DNA of 64,000 nucleotides from VRUE01 sp963728835 (GTDB lineage: Bacteria; Actinomycetota; Thermoleophilia; Solirubrobacterales; 70-9): NCBI GenBank assembly GCA_963728835.1, contig CAVSKZ010000002.1, forward strand, positions 372,001 through 436,000, written 5' to 3'. A program made the position numbers and the translations under genes. Shown in pieces: positions 51,394-60,177 of the stretch. The notes under the pieces were generated by a model, which was given only the letters and a program-made list of their open reading frames with translations, searched no databases and had not been told where the DNA came from. Position 1 is the first letter of the stretch, and each line of letters opens with the position of its first letter.

Positions 51394-51501
51394 CTGGTGA
51401 TATCAGAAGTCGACTATTAGAACTCTCCGGGCAGAGGCGGGCCTGCTGGGTGTCATGCTGCGCTTTATGCGAACGCGGGGTTCTGATGCGCAGTTGAGGT
51501 T

Positions 51502-53443
51502 TCACTTGCGATTGACCAGTGCTTCCATCTCAACGGCAGACATGGGATGGGCGAAGTGGTAACCCTGACCGAACTCGCAGCCCAGCCTCCGAGGCCAAGA
51601 GCGCCTGCTCTTCACTCTCTGCCCCCTCCGCAACGACGTCCAGGCCCAGGGCCGTTGCCATGCCGACGATCGCTCTGACTATCACCTTCGCCTCCTGCCT
51701 GTTGCGCAGGTCGCGGACGAAGGAGCCGTCGATCTTGATCGTGTCGATCGGGAGCTGGCGAATGTGGTTGAGCGACGAGTACCCGGTGCCGAAGTCGTCC
51801 AGCAGTATCCGCACGCCGAGCGCGCGCAGCTTCGCAAGGGTGTCTGACGGAAGCCCCCCGCACGACACCGCGGCGCTCTCGGTCAACTCGAGCGCCAGGT
51901 CGCCCGGCGCGCACCCGGTTTCCAGCAAGGTCTGCTCGACCACTTCCGCCAGCTCGGGGATCGCGAGTTGCCGGGCGGAGAGGTTTACGGCGATCGGAGC
52001 CGGCGCCTTGGCGCCGAGGTGCGCACGCCAGCGGACTGCTTGCTGGCACGCCTCGCGCAAGACCCACGCGCCGATCGGGATGATCTGTCCGCTCTCCTCG
52101 GCGATCGGGATGAACTCCTCCGGGTCGATCAGCCCAAGCTCGGGATGATGCCAGCGGAGCAGGGCCTCAACCGCCGTGATCTCGCCGCTGTTGAGAGTGA
52201 CGATCGGCTGGAAGTGCAACTCCAGCTCATCGCCTTCCAGGGCACGACTCAGCGCCCTCTCGGTTTGCGCCCGGCGGAGTGCCCGCGCGCGCAGCGCATC
52301 GTCGCAGAGCTCGTAGCGGCCTCTACCCTGCTCCTTCGCCCGGTACATGGCGGAGTCGGCATCTCGCATCAGCGCATTGGCATTTGCGTTGCCGTCGCCG
52401 GTCGCCACGCCGATACTCGCGTTCACGACGTGTTCACTGTCCCCCAGGGCGAAGGGATCGCTGAAAACCCGCTGCAGACGCTCCGCGAGCCTCACCGCCT
52501 CCTGCTCCCCGTCGAGCTCCTCGCAGAGGATGACGAACTCGTCCCCGCCCATGCGGGCGATCGTGTCGGCTGGCCGGAGCACGGACCGCAACCGCTTGGC
52601 GGCCTGCTCGAGCAGCTCATCGCCGACGCCGTGGCCGAAGGTGTCGTTGACGGACTTGAAGCGATCGAGGTCGATGAAGCAGACGGCGATCGAGGTTTTG
52701 TCGTGCGGCGCGCGGCGCGCCAAGGCGTGGCTGAGCCGATCCTGGAAGAGAACCCGGTTCGGCAGGCCGGTCAGAGCGTCGTGGGTCGCTTGGTGGGCAA
52801 TCCGTTCCTGAGCACGAGTACGCTCGATGAGCCTGCCGAGCTGGGTGCCGATCTGAGTCACCAGGTGCAGCACTCCGGTATCGGATTTCATCGGTCGGTA
52901 AGTGAAGAACTCCAACACTCCCTCTGCCTGCGAGCCGACCAGGATTGGGAGGGCAAAGGCGGCACGGAGCCCTGTCTCCTCTGCCGCCTTCGCGCGGGGG
53001 AAGTTCGAGTCTTCCGTTATGTCCTCGATCCAGGCGGGTTGTCCACTCTCCAGCACGCGGCCCGGCAGACCCTTTCCAGTGGCGAGCGAGAGGGCTTCGG
53101 TTGCGCGGCGGAAGGGTCGGACGCGATCGGGATCGTCGACTTGCCAGATCGCCGTGGGTTCTATCTTGTCCCCGCTCGGGGCGCGCAGGAAGGCGTGGCC
53201 GATCGGGAAGCCGGTATGGGCGCAGACTCGGTGGATCGTCAACTGCATGACGTCGTTCAGGTTCGTCGCCTCGTTGGAGGCGGTGGCGATCGCCTCGAGC
53301 AGAGCCAGGTCCTGCTGGCGCGCGAACAGCGCTCGGGTGGCTCTCTCCGAGATCTGCTCCGCCTCCCGGCGGGCACTGCGCTCACGCTCGAGGCGCTTGC
53401 GAAGGCGCTCCTCACGCTCGTCGAGTGCGGTGGTCGACGGCAT
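51502..53443 (-). CDS. GAF-GGDEF-EAL c-di-GMP turnover protein, frame break near the end
   Basis: A cytosolic signalling enzyme. After a helical N-terminus (coiled coil, residues 8-45) come a GAF domain (about 55-215), a GGDEF domain with intact ARMGGDEFVIL and upstream RPAD (the I-site RxxD), and an EAL domain (VEALLRW, VNLSARQLA, DDFGTGYSS, KIDGSFV). Both catalytic halves look active, so it may make or degrade c-di-GMP. Near 51580-51600 one extra base shifts the frame; the C-terminus (LGCEFGQGYHFAHP...) continues one frame over to 51502. It follows the H-NOX gene by five bases, so H-NOX probably controls it. Confidence 0.87.
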
Positions 53444-53448
53444 GATCG

Positions 53449-53985
53449 TCAGGTCACGCTGATCTCGAGGCGACACCGCTCATCCCCGCGATTCATGCAT
53501 GTAGGTTGGCTGATACTCACCTTCTCCCCGAAGACGTCGCCTGCCCCCAGCAGCAGACCTTCGGCGAACGCACACAACTTCCTGGCCGAGGAGTAGCCCA
53601 TCACTAGGACGTCGTCGGAAGAGGTATCGAACTCGAACACCGGAACGTCCGCGCCCGGGTACAGCTTGCGCACCTCAGGGTGGATGATCTCGTTCAGCGT
53701 CAGGACGAAGGGAACGGTCGAATCGTGAGGGGCAAAGAAGTCCGGGTATTGACGCTTGAAGATCGGCGTTGCGTTTCGCCCGAACCAGCGCACGATCTCC
53801 TCCGCCGGCAGTTCGAGACTCTCCGAGGCGGTGGCCACCAGACGCATCAGATCCTCGTCTGCGTAGTTGCCCAGTGAAGTGTAGGAGCCGTCCAGCCCGG
53901 CCCCGTCGAGCAGGTCGTCCCACGTGTCCTCGTCGTAGCGCGTGACGACGATCTCCTCGAGCAGGTTGAAGACGATTCCCTTCAT
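53449..53985 (-). CDS. H-NOX heme-nitric-oxide/oxygen-binding sensor
   Basis: A 178-residue stand-alone H-NOX protein. The start MKGIVFNLLEEIV (ATG 53985) is the family N-terminus and gives canonical numbering: proximal His102 (LNEIIHPEVRKLYPG), Pro115, and the heme-propionate Y131-S133-R135 triad (YSSARKLC). The distal position 140 is Phe, where O2-binding members have Tyr, so it is predicted to favour NO over O2. It lies five bases upstream of a GGDEF-EAL gene, the classic H-NOX/c-di-GMP pairing. gggag precedes the ATG by 8 bases. Confidence 0.9.
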   Translation of the reverse strand: MKGIVFNLLEEIVVTRYDEDTWDDLLDGAGLDGSYTSLGNYADEDLMRLVATASESLELPAEEIVRWFGRNATPIFKRQYPDFFAPHDSTVPFVLTLNEIIHPEVRKLYPGADVPVFEFDTSSDDVLVMGYSSARKLCAFAEGLLLGAGDVFGEKVSISQPTCMNRGDERCRLEISVT

Positions 53986-54189
53986 GATGAATCTCCCGTT
54001 TGCATGCTCATACATCGGCAGGGCTTGTGACGACGCTTAGGCCTGCGATAAATGTTCGAGTGCGCGCTTTGGCCAACGGCGGCCTAATCAACGATCCTAC
54101 GAGCCGGATGCAGGCTATTTGAGCCCCATATGGCTTAAGCCGATCTAGTCGGTCCCTGACTTCGGGGTTCCAATACCGTCTCATCAGGT

Positions 54190-54392
54190 CCGTCAACAGG
54201 ATTGCCGAGAGCACGGAGTGTGGTCAAGGTGCAAAGTCATGCGTCCTGCGGGTGGCTACCGCTTCAACGATTCCCTCCGTGCCTTGGCTATTGGGCACGG
54301 CGGCCTGGTAGCCTCTTACCTGGTTGTCAACCGTTCGGGGGGTGGCTCCCCCATCGCCCTTTCTGCGGCCCGCTTCGGCGGGCCGTTTCTGT
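54190..54392 (+). ncRNA. Candidate structured RNA with alternative pairings and terminator
   Basis: gcacggag (54211-54218) can pair with ctccgtgc (54275-54282); the same segment ccgtgcc (54277-54283) can instead pair with ggcacgg (54294-54300). Further stems are gcgg/ccgc (near 54249-54262), ggta/tacc (54310-54325) and gggggt/tccccc, and the region ends in an intrinsic terminator. Mutually exclusive helices plus a terminator resemble a riboswitch or attenuator, but no same-strand gene follows. No Rfam family is recognised. Confidence 0.35.
54366..54385. terminator. 8-bp tetraloop hairpin, bidirectional terminator
   Basis: cggcccgc-ttcg-gcgggccg is followed on the plus strand by tttctgt and on the minus strand by cagaaa. 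It lies 23 bases after the epimerase stop on the minus strand, and would also end any plus-strand RNA from 54190. Confidence 0.65.
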
Positions 54393-54408
54393 GCGAGAAG
54401 CGGGTCAC

Positions 54409-55353
54409 CTAACCGCGCGCCTCTGCGTCGCGGAAGCCTTCCCGCCAGCTGGAGTAGCGGGGCTGCCAGCCGAGCTCGCGCTTGGCCTTGGCGTTGGAGG
54501 CCCCGCGCAGCTGGGTCGCCATCGAGGCCGCGCCGGCGCCGGCGACGAGGCGTGCGAGCCAGACCGGGACCCGGAGGGGCTTCTTCGCGCCGACGACCTC
54601 GGCGAATGCCGGCGCCCATTCGCGCATCGGGGCCGGGTCGTCGTCGACGACGTTGTAGGCACCGGAGGAGCCGCGGTCCAGGGCGGCCACCGTCGCCGAG
54701 GCGGCGTCCTCGACGTGGACGAAGGAGAAGGTCCCGGTGCCCTTGCCGACGACCGGCGCCCGGCGCTTCAGCGCGTCCTCGGTCAGCGAGCCGTCGCGGG
54801 CGTAGTAGGTGCCCGGGCCGTAGAGCCATCCGTAGCGCAGGACGACGCCCTCGATCCCCTCGGCGCCGAGCACCTGCCGCTCGAGGTCGGCCAGGGCCTC
54901 GGCGGCGGCGCCGAAGGGCGCGGGCGCGTCGAGGAAGAGCGGCTCCTCCTCGTCCTTCACCCAATCCCCTTCGGGCGCGTAGAAGAAGGCGACGCTCTCG
55001 GCGATCAGGCGGCGCGCGCCTGCCGCCTTCGCCGCCGCGACGAGGTTGCGGGTGCCTTCGCGGCGCAGGCTGTTGGTCGCCGCCAGCGGATCGTCCTTGG
55101 CTTTGTAGTCGAGGCGCGGCGGCAGCGCCGTCAGCTCGTGGACGACGACCTCCGGGGACGCGCCCCGCACGGCGATCTCCAGCGACGTCGCGTCGAGTGC
55201 GTCGCAGACGACGGCCCTGGCGCCGGCCACCCGGATCTCCTCCGCGCGCTCCTCGCGCCGGGTCATCCCCGTCACCTCGTGCCCGGCGGCGAGCAGCTGG
55301 CGCACCAGCGGCCGGCCGATCGCCCCGCTCGCTCCCGCTACGAAGACCTTCAC
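54409..55353 (-). CDS. NAD-dependent epimerase/dehydratase family protein
   Basis: A 314-residue extended/atypical SDR. The N-terminal cofactor motif is MKVFVAGASGAIGRPLVRQL (GxxGxxG), and the active-site region is ESVAFFYAPEGDWV followed by VLRYGWLYGPGTYY, where the YxxxK-like Tyr/Lys is not obvious. VEDAASATVAALDRGSSGAYNVVDDDP in the C-terminal half fits nucleoside-diphosphate-sugar epimerase-like enzymes. The substrate is unknown. The ATG 55353 overlaps the preceding gene's stop by four bases (ATGA), and the terminator at 54366 follows. Confidence 0.82.
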   Translation of the reverse strand: MKVFVAGASGAIGRPLVRQLLAAGHEVTGMTRREERAEEIRVAGARAVVCDALDATSLEIAVRGASPEVVVHELTALPPRLDYKAKDDPLAATNSLRREGTRNLVAAAKAAGARRLIAESVAFFYAPEGDWVKDEEEPLFLDAPAPFGAAAEALADLERQVLGAEGIEGVVLRYGWLYGPGTYYARDGSLTEDALKRRAPVVGKGTGTFSFVHVEDAASATVAALDRGSSGAYNVVDDDPAPMREWAPAFAEVVGAKKPLRVPVWLARLVAGAGAASMATQLRGASNAKAKRELGWQPRYSSWREGFRDAEARG

Positions 55354-55763
55354 CGCCCTACCTCCCGTTTGGGTACTTCAGCGTATAGCCGTTCGGACAC
55401 TCGCGCCAGCCAGGCCGAGGCCAGGGCCCCGAAGGCGATCAGCAGCGTGTCGCTCCAGCCCCGCGCCTCGCTCTTCGCTTCGCCGGTGTCGAAGGCGTGG
55501 TTGATCGCGTGGAAGCCGTACCAGAGCGCCCCCAGCCAGAGCAGCGGTGCCCGCCATGCCGGTCGCGCGACCGCAATCGCGAGGGCGACGCCGAAGGCAA
55601 GCGTGAAGGAGCCCACGTCCCCGACGTAGTGGAGGTTCTCGGCCCCGTAGTTGCCGATCTCCTCGAAGAAGGTGCCGGGAGCGAACAGCTGCATCGCGCC
55701 GAGCGCAACGTGATAGGCAGCGACGAAGGCGAGAACCGGCTTCAGGGTTCTCTCGCCGATCAT
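55350..55763 (-). CDS. Four-helix membrane protein of unknown function
   Basis: A 137-residue protein with about four hydrophobic helices (KPVLAFVAAYHVALGAMQLF, VGSFTLAFGVALAIAVARP, APLLWLGALWYGFHAINHAF and SDTLLIAFGALASAWLARV). The loop FFEEIGNYGAENLHYVGDV is conserved-looking. It resembles DUF4345-like small integral membrane proteins, but I am not certain. Its end overlaps the epimerase start as ATGA, so the two form an operon; it lies 12 bases upstream of the L,D-transpeptidase stop region. Confidence 0.65.
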   Translation of the reverse strand: MIGERTLKPVLAFVAAYHVALGAMQLFAPGTFFEEIGNYGAENLHYVGDVGSFTLAFGVALAIAVARPAWRAPLLWLGALWYGFHAINHAFDTGEAKSEARGWSDTLLIAFGALASAWLARVSERLYAEVPKREVGR

Positions 55764-55775
55764 CTTCCCGCCTTC

Positions 55776-56735
55776 TCAGAAGACGAAGATGTCTTCGCCG
55801 AAGCTGATCCGCTCGTAGATCTCGGGCTGGTCGGCGATGAAGGTGCGGATGCAGCCGTGGCTGGCCGGGTAGTCGGGCACCGATTCGTAGCCGTGCACCG
55901 CGTAGCCGCCGTAGAAGTAGAAGGAGTAGTACATGCCGTGCGAGTTATAGCCCGGTTCGGTGCGGATGAAGCTGAAGTGACCGGTGACGGTCGGGGTCGA
56001 GGACTTGCCGGAGGAGATCGGGTAGACGGCGACCGGCTCGTCGCCCTCGGCGAAGACCAGAACCTGCTTGGAGAGCGGGGCCTCGACGTGCGTCCCCGCC
56101 CCCGGGTGGCGCACCTCGTATTCGCCGCGGCCGGCGAACGCGCGCTTGACCAGCCCGGCCCCGGCGCGGAAGCTGCGCGTCATCCCGTTCACTTTGCGGT
56201 AGGCGAGCACGCCCCGTGCCGTCTTGCCGCCGAAGCAGCGGCCGTCGTTGGCGATGTACCCCATCTTCCGCATCGCCTTCTTGAAGCCGACGACGACGTC
56301 GCCGCACTGGCCTTCGTGCAGGGCCGGGAAGCTGACCCGCCAGCTCTTGCGCACGGTGCTGTCGCCGCCCAGCGTCGCGGTCGCCACGTGCTTGGCGCTG
56401 ACCGCGTACTTGCCCGCCTCCTCGATGCGGATCTTCGCCCGGAAGCTGCCGGCGCCGCCCTTGCCCTTCTGCACGGCCACGGTCTTGCGCTCGACCCGCT
56501 TGCCGTTGAGGAAGAAGCTGACCTCGACCCTCTGGCCGGCGACGAAGGGCGTCACGGTGCCGATCGCCGGCACCGTGCTCATGATCTGCGCCTTCCCCCC
56601 GTCCAGGTGCCCGATCCGCACGATCTTCACTGTCGCATCCGGCGTCGCGCTCGGCGCTTTGCCCGGAGCCGCCGAAGCGGCCACAGGCAACACAAGCCAT
56701 ACGGCGAGGGCGATCCCGAGGATCAAACGTCTCAT
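55776..56735 (-). CDS. L,D-transpeptidase with peptidoglycan-binding domain
   Basis: A 319-residue secreted cell-wall crosslinking enzyme (YkuD fold). A signal peptide (LILGIALAVWLVLPVAASAA) precedes a beta-sandwich domain (about 35-140), a peptidoglycan-binding-like region (GQCGDVVVGFKKAMRKMGYI and GGKTARGVLAYRK) and the YkuD domain. The catalytic motif is VHGYESVPDYPASHGCIRTF, that is HG...S-HGC-R, with nucleophile Cys. It makes 3-3 crosslinks or attaches surface proteins. The start ATG 56735 fits the signal peptide. A structured repeat lies just upstream. Confidence 0.88.
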   Translation of the reverse strand: MRRLILGIALAVWLVLPVAASAAPGKAPSATPDATVKIVRIGHLDGGKAQIMSTVPAIGTVTPFVAGQRVEVSFFLNGKRVERKTVAVQKGKGGAGSFRAKIRIEEAGKYAVSAKHVATATLGGDSTVRKSWRVSFPALHEGQCGDVVVGFKKAMRKMGYIANDGRCFGGKTARGVLAYRKVNGMTRSFRAGAGLVKRAFAGRGEYEVRHPGAGTHVEAPLSKQVLVFAEGDEPVAVYPISSGKSSTPTVTGHFSFIRTEPGYNSHGMYYSFYFYGGYAVHGYESVPDYPASHGCIRTFIADQPEIYERISFGEDIFVF

Positions 56736-56776
56736 CGCCGGGCATTCTGCCGTACCGACCGGCCAATACCGTTTCT

Positions 56777-56872
56777 CGCGCGGGTGGCGCGGTGGCGGGG
56801 GTCCCCATAGCGCAGGGCGCGCGCAGCGCGTCCGAGCACATGGGGGAGGGCCGCCGCGACAGGACCCGCGCG
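56777..56872. repeat. Two-tier inverted repeat, second copy of the 19839-19922 type
   Basis: The outer arms cgcgcgggt/acccgcgcg (56777-56785, 56864-56872) and inner arms cgcggtggc/gccgccgcg (56788-56796, 56850-56858, one G-T) reproduce the asymmetric junction gg versus acagg. The apical loop contains gcgcgcgccct on the complementary strand, resembling the loop of the first copy in the opposite sense. It fills the gap between the L,D-transpeptidase start and the CPBP gene end. Confidence 0.6.
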
Positions 56873-56880
56873 CCAACCAA

Positions 56881-57588
56881 CTACTGCGCGATCAGAGCGA
56901 CCGAGTTGTTCAGCATGTGCAGGACGATCCCCGGCACGATCGAGCCGGTCCTCTCGTAGAGCAGGCAGAGCACGAAGCCGAATGCGACCAGCGGGGGGAC
57001 GGCGCTGAGGCCGGTGAGAGCGTGCAGGGCGCCGAAGAGGAGGCCGGCGAGGAGGGCGGCGGCGATCTTCGGCCAGCGCTCCCGCAGGCCGCCGTAGAGC
57101 ATGCCGCGGAAGCAGATCTCCTCGCTGATCGGGGCGGCGATGACGATCAGGAGGATCTGCACCGGCACCGAGCCGAAGCTCTCGGCGATGTCCTCCTGTT
57201 CGGGGGCGCCGAAGATCGCCGTGTAGACGATCGCGAAGAGAAGATAGGCGCCGACCGCGGCGAACATCCACTTCACCGCCGAGCCGACGCGGAACGCCCG
57301 CACGCCGAGCCGCCGCAGCGCCTCGCGGAAGCCGGCGCCTCGCCGCGTGGCGATCGCCATCGGCACCATCGCGAAGCCCAGCGCCGTGGCCAGCTGGACG
57401 ATCGCCAGCGCGGTGGCCCCGAGGTCTTCCCCTTCCTCCGGGCGGTCGACGATGATCGCCGGTATCCCGAGCAGGATCCCGGCCCCGATGGCCAGGACCA
57501 CTCCCAGGACGGCCGCCCCCGGGCCCCAGTTGGAGTAGGGGAAGGCTTCCTGTGGAACCGCTGGCTTTGTGGATACCGTGGCATCCAT
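56881..57588 (-). CDS. CPBP-family intramembrane metalloprotease
   Basis: A 235-residue membrane protein with about seven helices. The catalytic motif EExxxR is AAPISEEICFRGMLYGGL; later conserved histidines are in GALHALTGL and VLHMLNNSVAL, as in type II CAAX-processing enzymes. Bacterial CPBP proteins degrade signal peptides or mature peptides. Start ATG 57588 reads out as MDATVSTK, and its CATG overlaps the start of the divergent MscS gene by two bases. No regulatory DNA can therefore separate them, an unusual arrangement. Confidence 0.85.
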   Translation of the reverse strand: MDATVSTKPAVPQEAFPYSNWGPGAAVLGVVLAIGAGILLGIPAIIVDRPEEGEDLGATALAIVQLATALGFAMVPMAIATRRGAGFREALRRLGVRAFRVGSAVKWMFAAVGAYLLFAIVYTAIFGAPEQEDIAESFGSVPVQILLIVIAAPISEEICFRGMLYGGLRERWPKIAAALLAGLLFGALHALTGLSAVPPLVAFGFVLCLLYERTGSIVPGIVLHMLNNSVALIAQ

Positions 57589-58003
57589 GACGCCGGCAGT
57601 CTCACAGGTCTCGCGGTCCACCAAGACCCGCCTGCGCTTCCTCCGCCGCCTGCTGATCCTGATCGCCTTCCTCGTCCTCGTCGCCTTGGCGCTCGCCCAG
57701 TTCACCGAGCTGAAGCGACTGGCGACCGGGATCCTCGCCTCGACCGCGGTGCTGGCGGCGATCATCGGCTTCGCCGCCCAGCACACGATCGGGAACATGG
57801 TTGCCGGCGTCCAGATCGCGGTCTCCCAGCCGATCAAGATCGGCGACCGCATCGCCTTCGAGGAGGTGACCGGACGGGTCACCGACATCACCCTCTCCTA
57901 CACCTACGTCAACCCCGGCGACGGCACCTCGGTCGTGATCCCGAACCAGCTGCTGGTCGAGGGCGTCGTCCACAACCTCTCGACCGAGGACACACAGGCC
58001 TGA
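57587..58003 (+). CDS. Small MscS-type mechanosensitive channel
   Basis: A 138-residue MscS protein, shorter than the usual 250 or more because the C-terminal vestibule is missing. After a basic N-terminus come helices LLILIAFLVLVALALAQFTE and TAVLAAIIGFAAQHTIGNMV (TM3) with the channel-lining GNMVAGVQIA, then the beta domain (IGDRIAFEEVTGRVTDITLS, NQLLVEGVVHNLS). It is probably a pressure-relief channel for osmotic downshift. Starts at ATG 57587, sharing CATG with the CPBP gene; GTG 57569 is an alternative start. Confidence 0.8.
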   Translation: MTPAVSQVSRSTKTRLRFLRRLLILIAFLVLVALALAQFTELKRLATGILASTAVLAAIIGFAAQHTIGNMVAGVQIAVSQPIKIGDRIAFEEVTGRVTDITLSYTYVNPGDGTSVVIPNQLLVEGVVHNLSTEDTQA

Positions 58004-58023
58004 AGCGCGAGACTATGTGAGTG

Positions 58024-60177
58024 ATGACGCAGCGCAACCGTCGACGTCAGCGGCGGCGTGGTGGCGCCGGCAGCAAGGTGCTCTTCCTCGTTGCCGGAAT
58101 CGCCGTAGCGGCCGGCCTGGGCGCGGTGGCGGTGGCCTCCTGGGTCCTCGACGTCGCCGCCGAGGCGCCTTCGCTCGCCGCCTGCAAGAAGGTCGACCGC
58201 GGCGGCAACACGGTCCTCTACGCCGGTGACGGCAGCCGGCTGGGACGAGTCGAGTCCGACGAAGCCCGTCAGCCGGTCTCGCTCGAGCGCGTGCCGAAGC
58301 GGCTGCAGCTGGCGACGGTGGCGATCGAGGACGAGCGCTTCTACGAGCACGGAGGGATCGACCAGGAGAGCATCCTCCGCGCGGCGCTGAAGAACCTGGA
58401 GGCCGGGGAGGTGGTGGAGGGGGGCTCGACGATCACCCAGCAGCTGGTGCGCAACCTCTGCATCCGCAACCCCGAGCGGGACCTGGAGCGCAAGATCATC
58501 GAGGCGAAGCTGGCGATCGAGTACGCCGAGCGGCACTCGCGCCGGGAGATCCTCGATCAGTACCTCAACACCGCCTCCTACGGAACGGTGGAGGGGGCGA
58601 CGGCCGTGGGGGTGCAGGCGGCGTCGAAGATCTACTTCTCCAAGCCGGTCTGGGGACTGAGCCTGGAGCAGGCGGCGCTGCTCGCCGGGCTGCCGCAGGC
58701 GCCCACCGACTACAACCCGATCCTTCACCCCGGCGAGGCCCGGCAGCGCCGCAACGCCGTGCTGACCAAGATGGCCGAGCTGGGCTACGTCGCCCCGGGG
58801 CGCGCCCGCGCGGCACGGCGGCACGGCCTCGACCTCGACGTCTCCGGCTCCTACTTCGCGCACCGCGAGCCCTTCTTCTTCGACTACGTCGAAGGCCTGC
58901 TGCTCGACCGCTACGGGGTCGACGCGGTGCGAAACGGAGGCCTGCGGGTCTACACGACGATCGACCCTAAGCTCCAGGAGGTCGGCTTGGAGGCGATGCG
59001 CTCCGCCCTGCCCTACTCGACCGACCCGTCCTCGGCACTGGTCTCGATCGACCCGCGTGACGGCGAGATCGAGGCGATGGCCTCCAGCTCCGACTACGGC
59101 GCCAGCCAGTTCAACCTCGCCGCCCAGGGCCATCGCCAGCCGGGCTCCACCTTCAAGACCTTCGTCCTGGCGACCGCGATCAGGCAGGGCGTCGACCCCT
59201 ACTCGACCTACTACACCTCCAAGCCGCTGGCCCTGGACCTGCCGAAGTGGGGGCACTGGGAGGTGCACACCGCCGACGAGGGCTACCAGGGGACGATCAA
59301 CCTCCAGCAGGCGACGGTCGCCTCCGACAACACGGTCTTCGCCCAGCTCGACCTCGACCTCGGCCCGGCGCGGGTTGCGGAGACCGCCCGCGCGCTGGGA
59401 GTCGTCAGCCCGCTCGACGGAATCCCCGCCGAGGGAATCGGCGGCCTGCGGGTGGGCGTCTCGCCGCTGGAGATGGCAAGCGCCTACGCGACGCTGGCCG
59501 CCGGGGGCGTCCGCCGCGACCCGGTGGCGATCCGGCGCGTCGTCTTCCCCGGCGGCCGGGTCGAGCGGCCGCGTCGCGAGAAGCCGCGGCGGGTCGTCTC
59601 CGAAGCCGTCGCCTACGAGGTGACGCGGCTGCTGCACGACAACATCACCGGCGGCACCGGCACCGCCGCCTACACCGGCTGCCCCGGACAGGCAGGCAAG
59701 ACGGGGACGACCGACCGCACGACCGACGCCTGGTTCGCCGGCTACCAGCCGAACCTGGCCACGGTCGTCTGGGTCGGCTACCCGCAGTCCAACGCGATCG
59801 AGATGACCAGCGTCCACGGAATCACCGTCTACGGCGGCACCTTCCCGGCCGAGATCTGGCACGCGCTCTACGAAGGCGGCGAAGTCCCCTGCGAGGAATT
59901 CGAGGAGCCGAAGGCTCCGATCAGCTGGGCGCCCTACTTCGGCCGGTTCACGGCGTCCGCGCCGCGCAGTGGCGACTCCGCCGCGACCGGGGAGGACGAC
60001 GAGCTCGATCCCGAAGCGAAGCGGCTCGGCGAAGAAGCGACCGGCGGCTATGACCCGGGTGACTATGACCCCGACGCCTACGCTCCCGGGGCGGGACAGG
60101 AACCGACGCCGGTGCCTCCCCCGCCCGCAGCCGGCGTAGGGGGCGGCGAGGGCGCCGGCGAAGCGGGGAGCGAGTAG
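58024..60177 (+). CDS. Class A penicillin-binding protein (PBP1 type)
   Basis: A 717-residue bifunctional peptidoglycan synthase. After a cytoplasmic basic stretch and one membrane helix (KVLFLVAGIAVAAGLGAVA) comes the GT51 glycosyltransferase domain (VAIEDERFYEHGGID, GGSTITQQLVRN). The transpeptidase domain has SxxK in QPGSTFKTFV, SDN in ASDNTVFAQ and KTG in QAGKTGTTDRTT. A Pro/Gly-rich tail follows. ATG 58024 is used; GTG 58021 adds one residue. It polymerises glycan strands and crosslinks them outside the membrane. The next gene continues in the same frame immediately after the TAG stop. Confidence 0.9.
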   Translation: MTQRNRRRQRRRGGAGSKVLFLVAGIAVAAGLGAVAVASWVLDVAAEAPSLAACKKVDRGGNTVLYAGDGSRLGRVESDEARQPVSLERVPKRLQLATVAIEDERFYEHGGIDQESILRAALKNLEAGEVVEGGSTITQQLVRNLCIRNPERDLERKIIEAKLAIEYAERHSRREILDQYLNTASYGTVEGATAVGVQAASKIYFSKPVWGLSLEQAALLAGLPQAPTDYNPILHPGEARQRRNAVLTKMAELGYVAPGRARAARRHGLDLDVSGSYFAHREPFFFDYVEGLLLDRYGVDAVRNGGLRVYTTIDPKLQEVGLEAMRSALPYSTDPSSALVSIDPRDGEIEAMASSSDYGASQFNLAAQGHRQPGSTFKTFVLATAIRQGVDPYSTYYTSKPLALDLPKWGHWEVHTADEGYQGTINLQQATVASDNTVFAQLDLDLGPARVAETARALGVVSPLDGIPAEGIGGLRVGVSPLEMASAYATLAAGGVRRDPVAIRRVVFPGGRVERPRREKPRRVVSEAVAYEVTRLLHDNITGGTGTAAYTGCPGQAGKTGTTDRTTDAWFAGYQPNLATVVWVGYPQSNAIEMTSVHGITVYGGTFPAEIWHALYEGGEVPCEEFEEPKAPISWAPYFGRFTASAPRSGDSAATGEDDELDPEAKRLGEEATGGYDPGDYDPDAYAPGAGQEPTPVPPPPAAGVGGGEGAGEAGSE

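Larger units (their letters stand above)
53986..54408. other. 423-base gene-free region upstream of the H-NOX gene
   Basis: The 53986-54180 part, adjacent to the H-NOX start, shows no convincing promoter beyond AT-richer patches. The 54190-54392 part holds the structured RNA candidate and ends with a hairpin that can also terminate the convergent epimerase transcript. There is no ORF with recognisable protein sequence on either strand. Confidence 0.6.

Noticed and set aside
54190..54300. c-di-GMP GEMM-I riboswitch
   Set aside because: Partial resemblance around gcaaagtc and gctaccg only; the conserved aptamer core and tetraloop-receptor elements could not be placed, so it is listed as an unnamed candidate.
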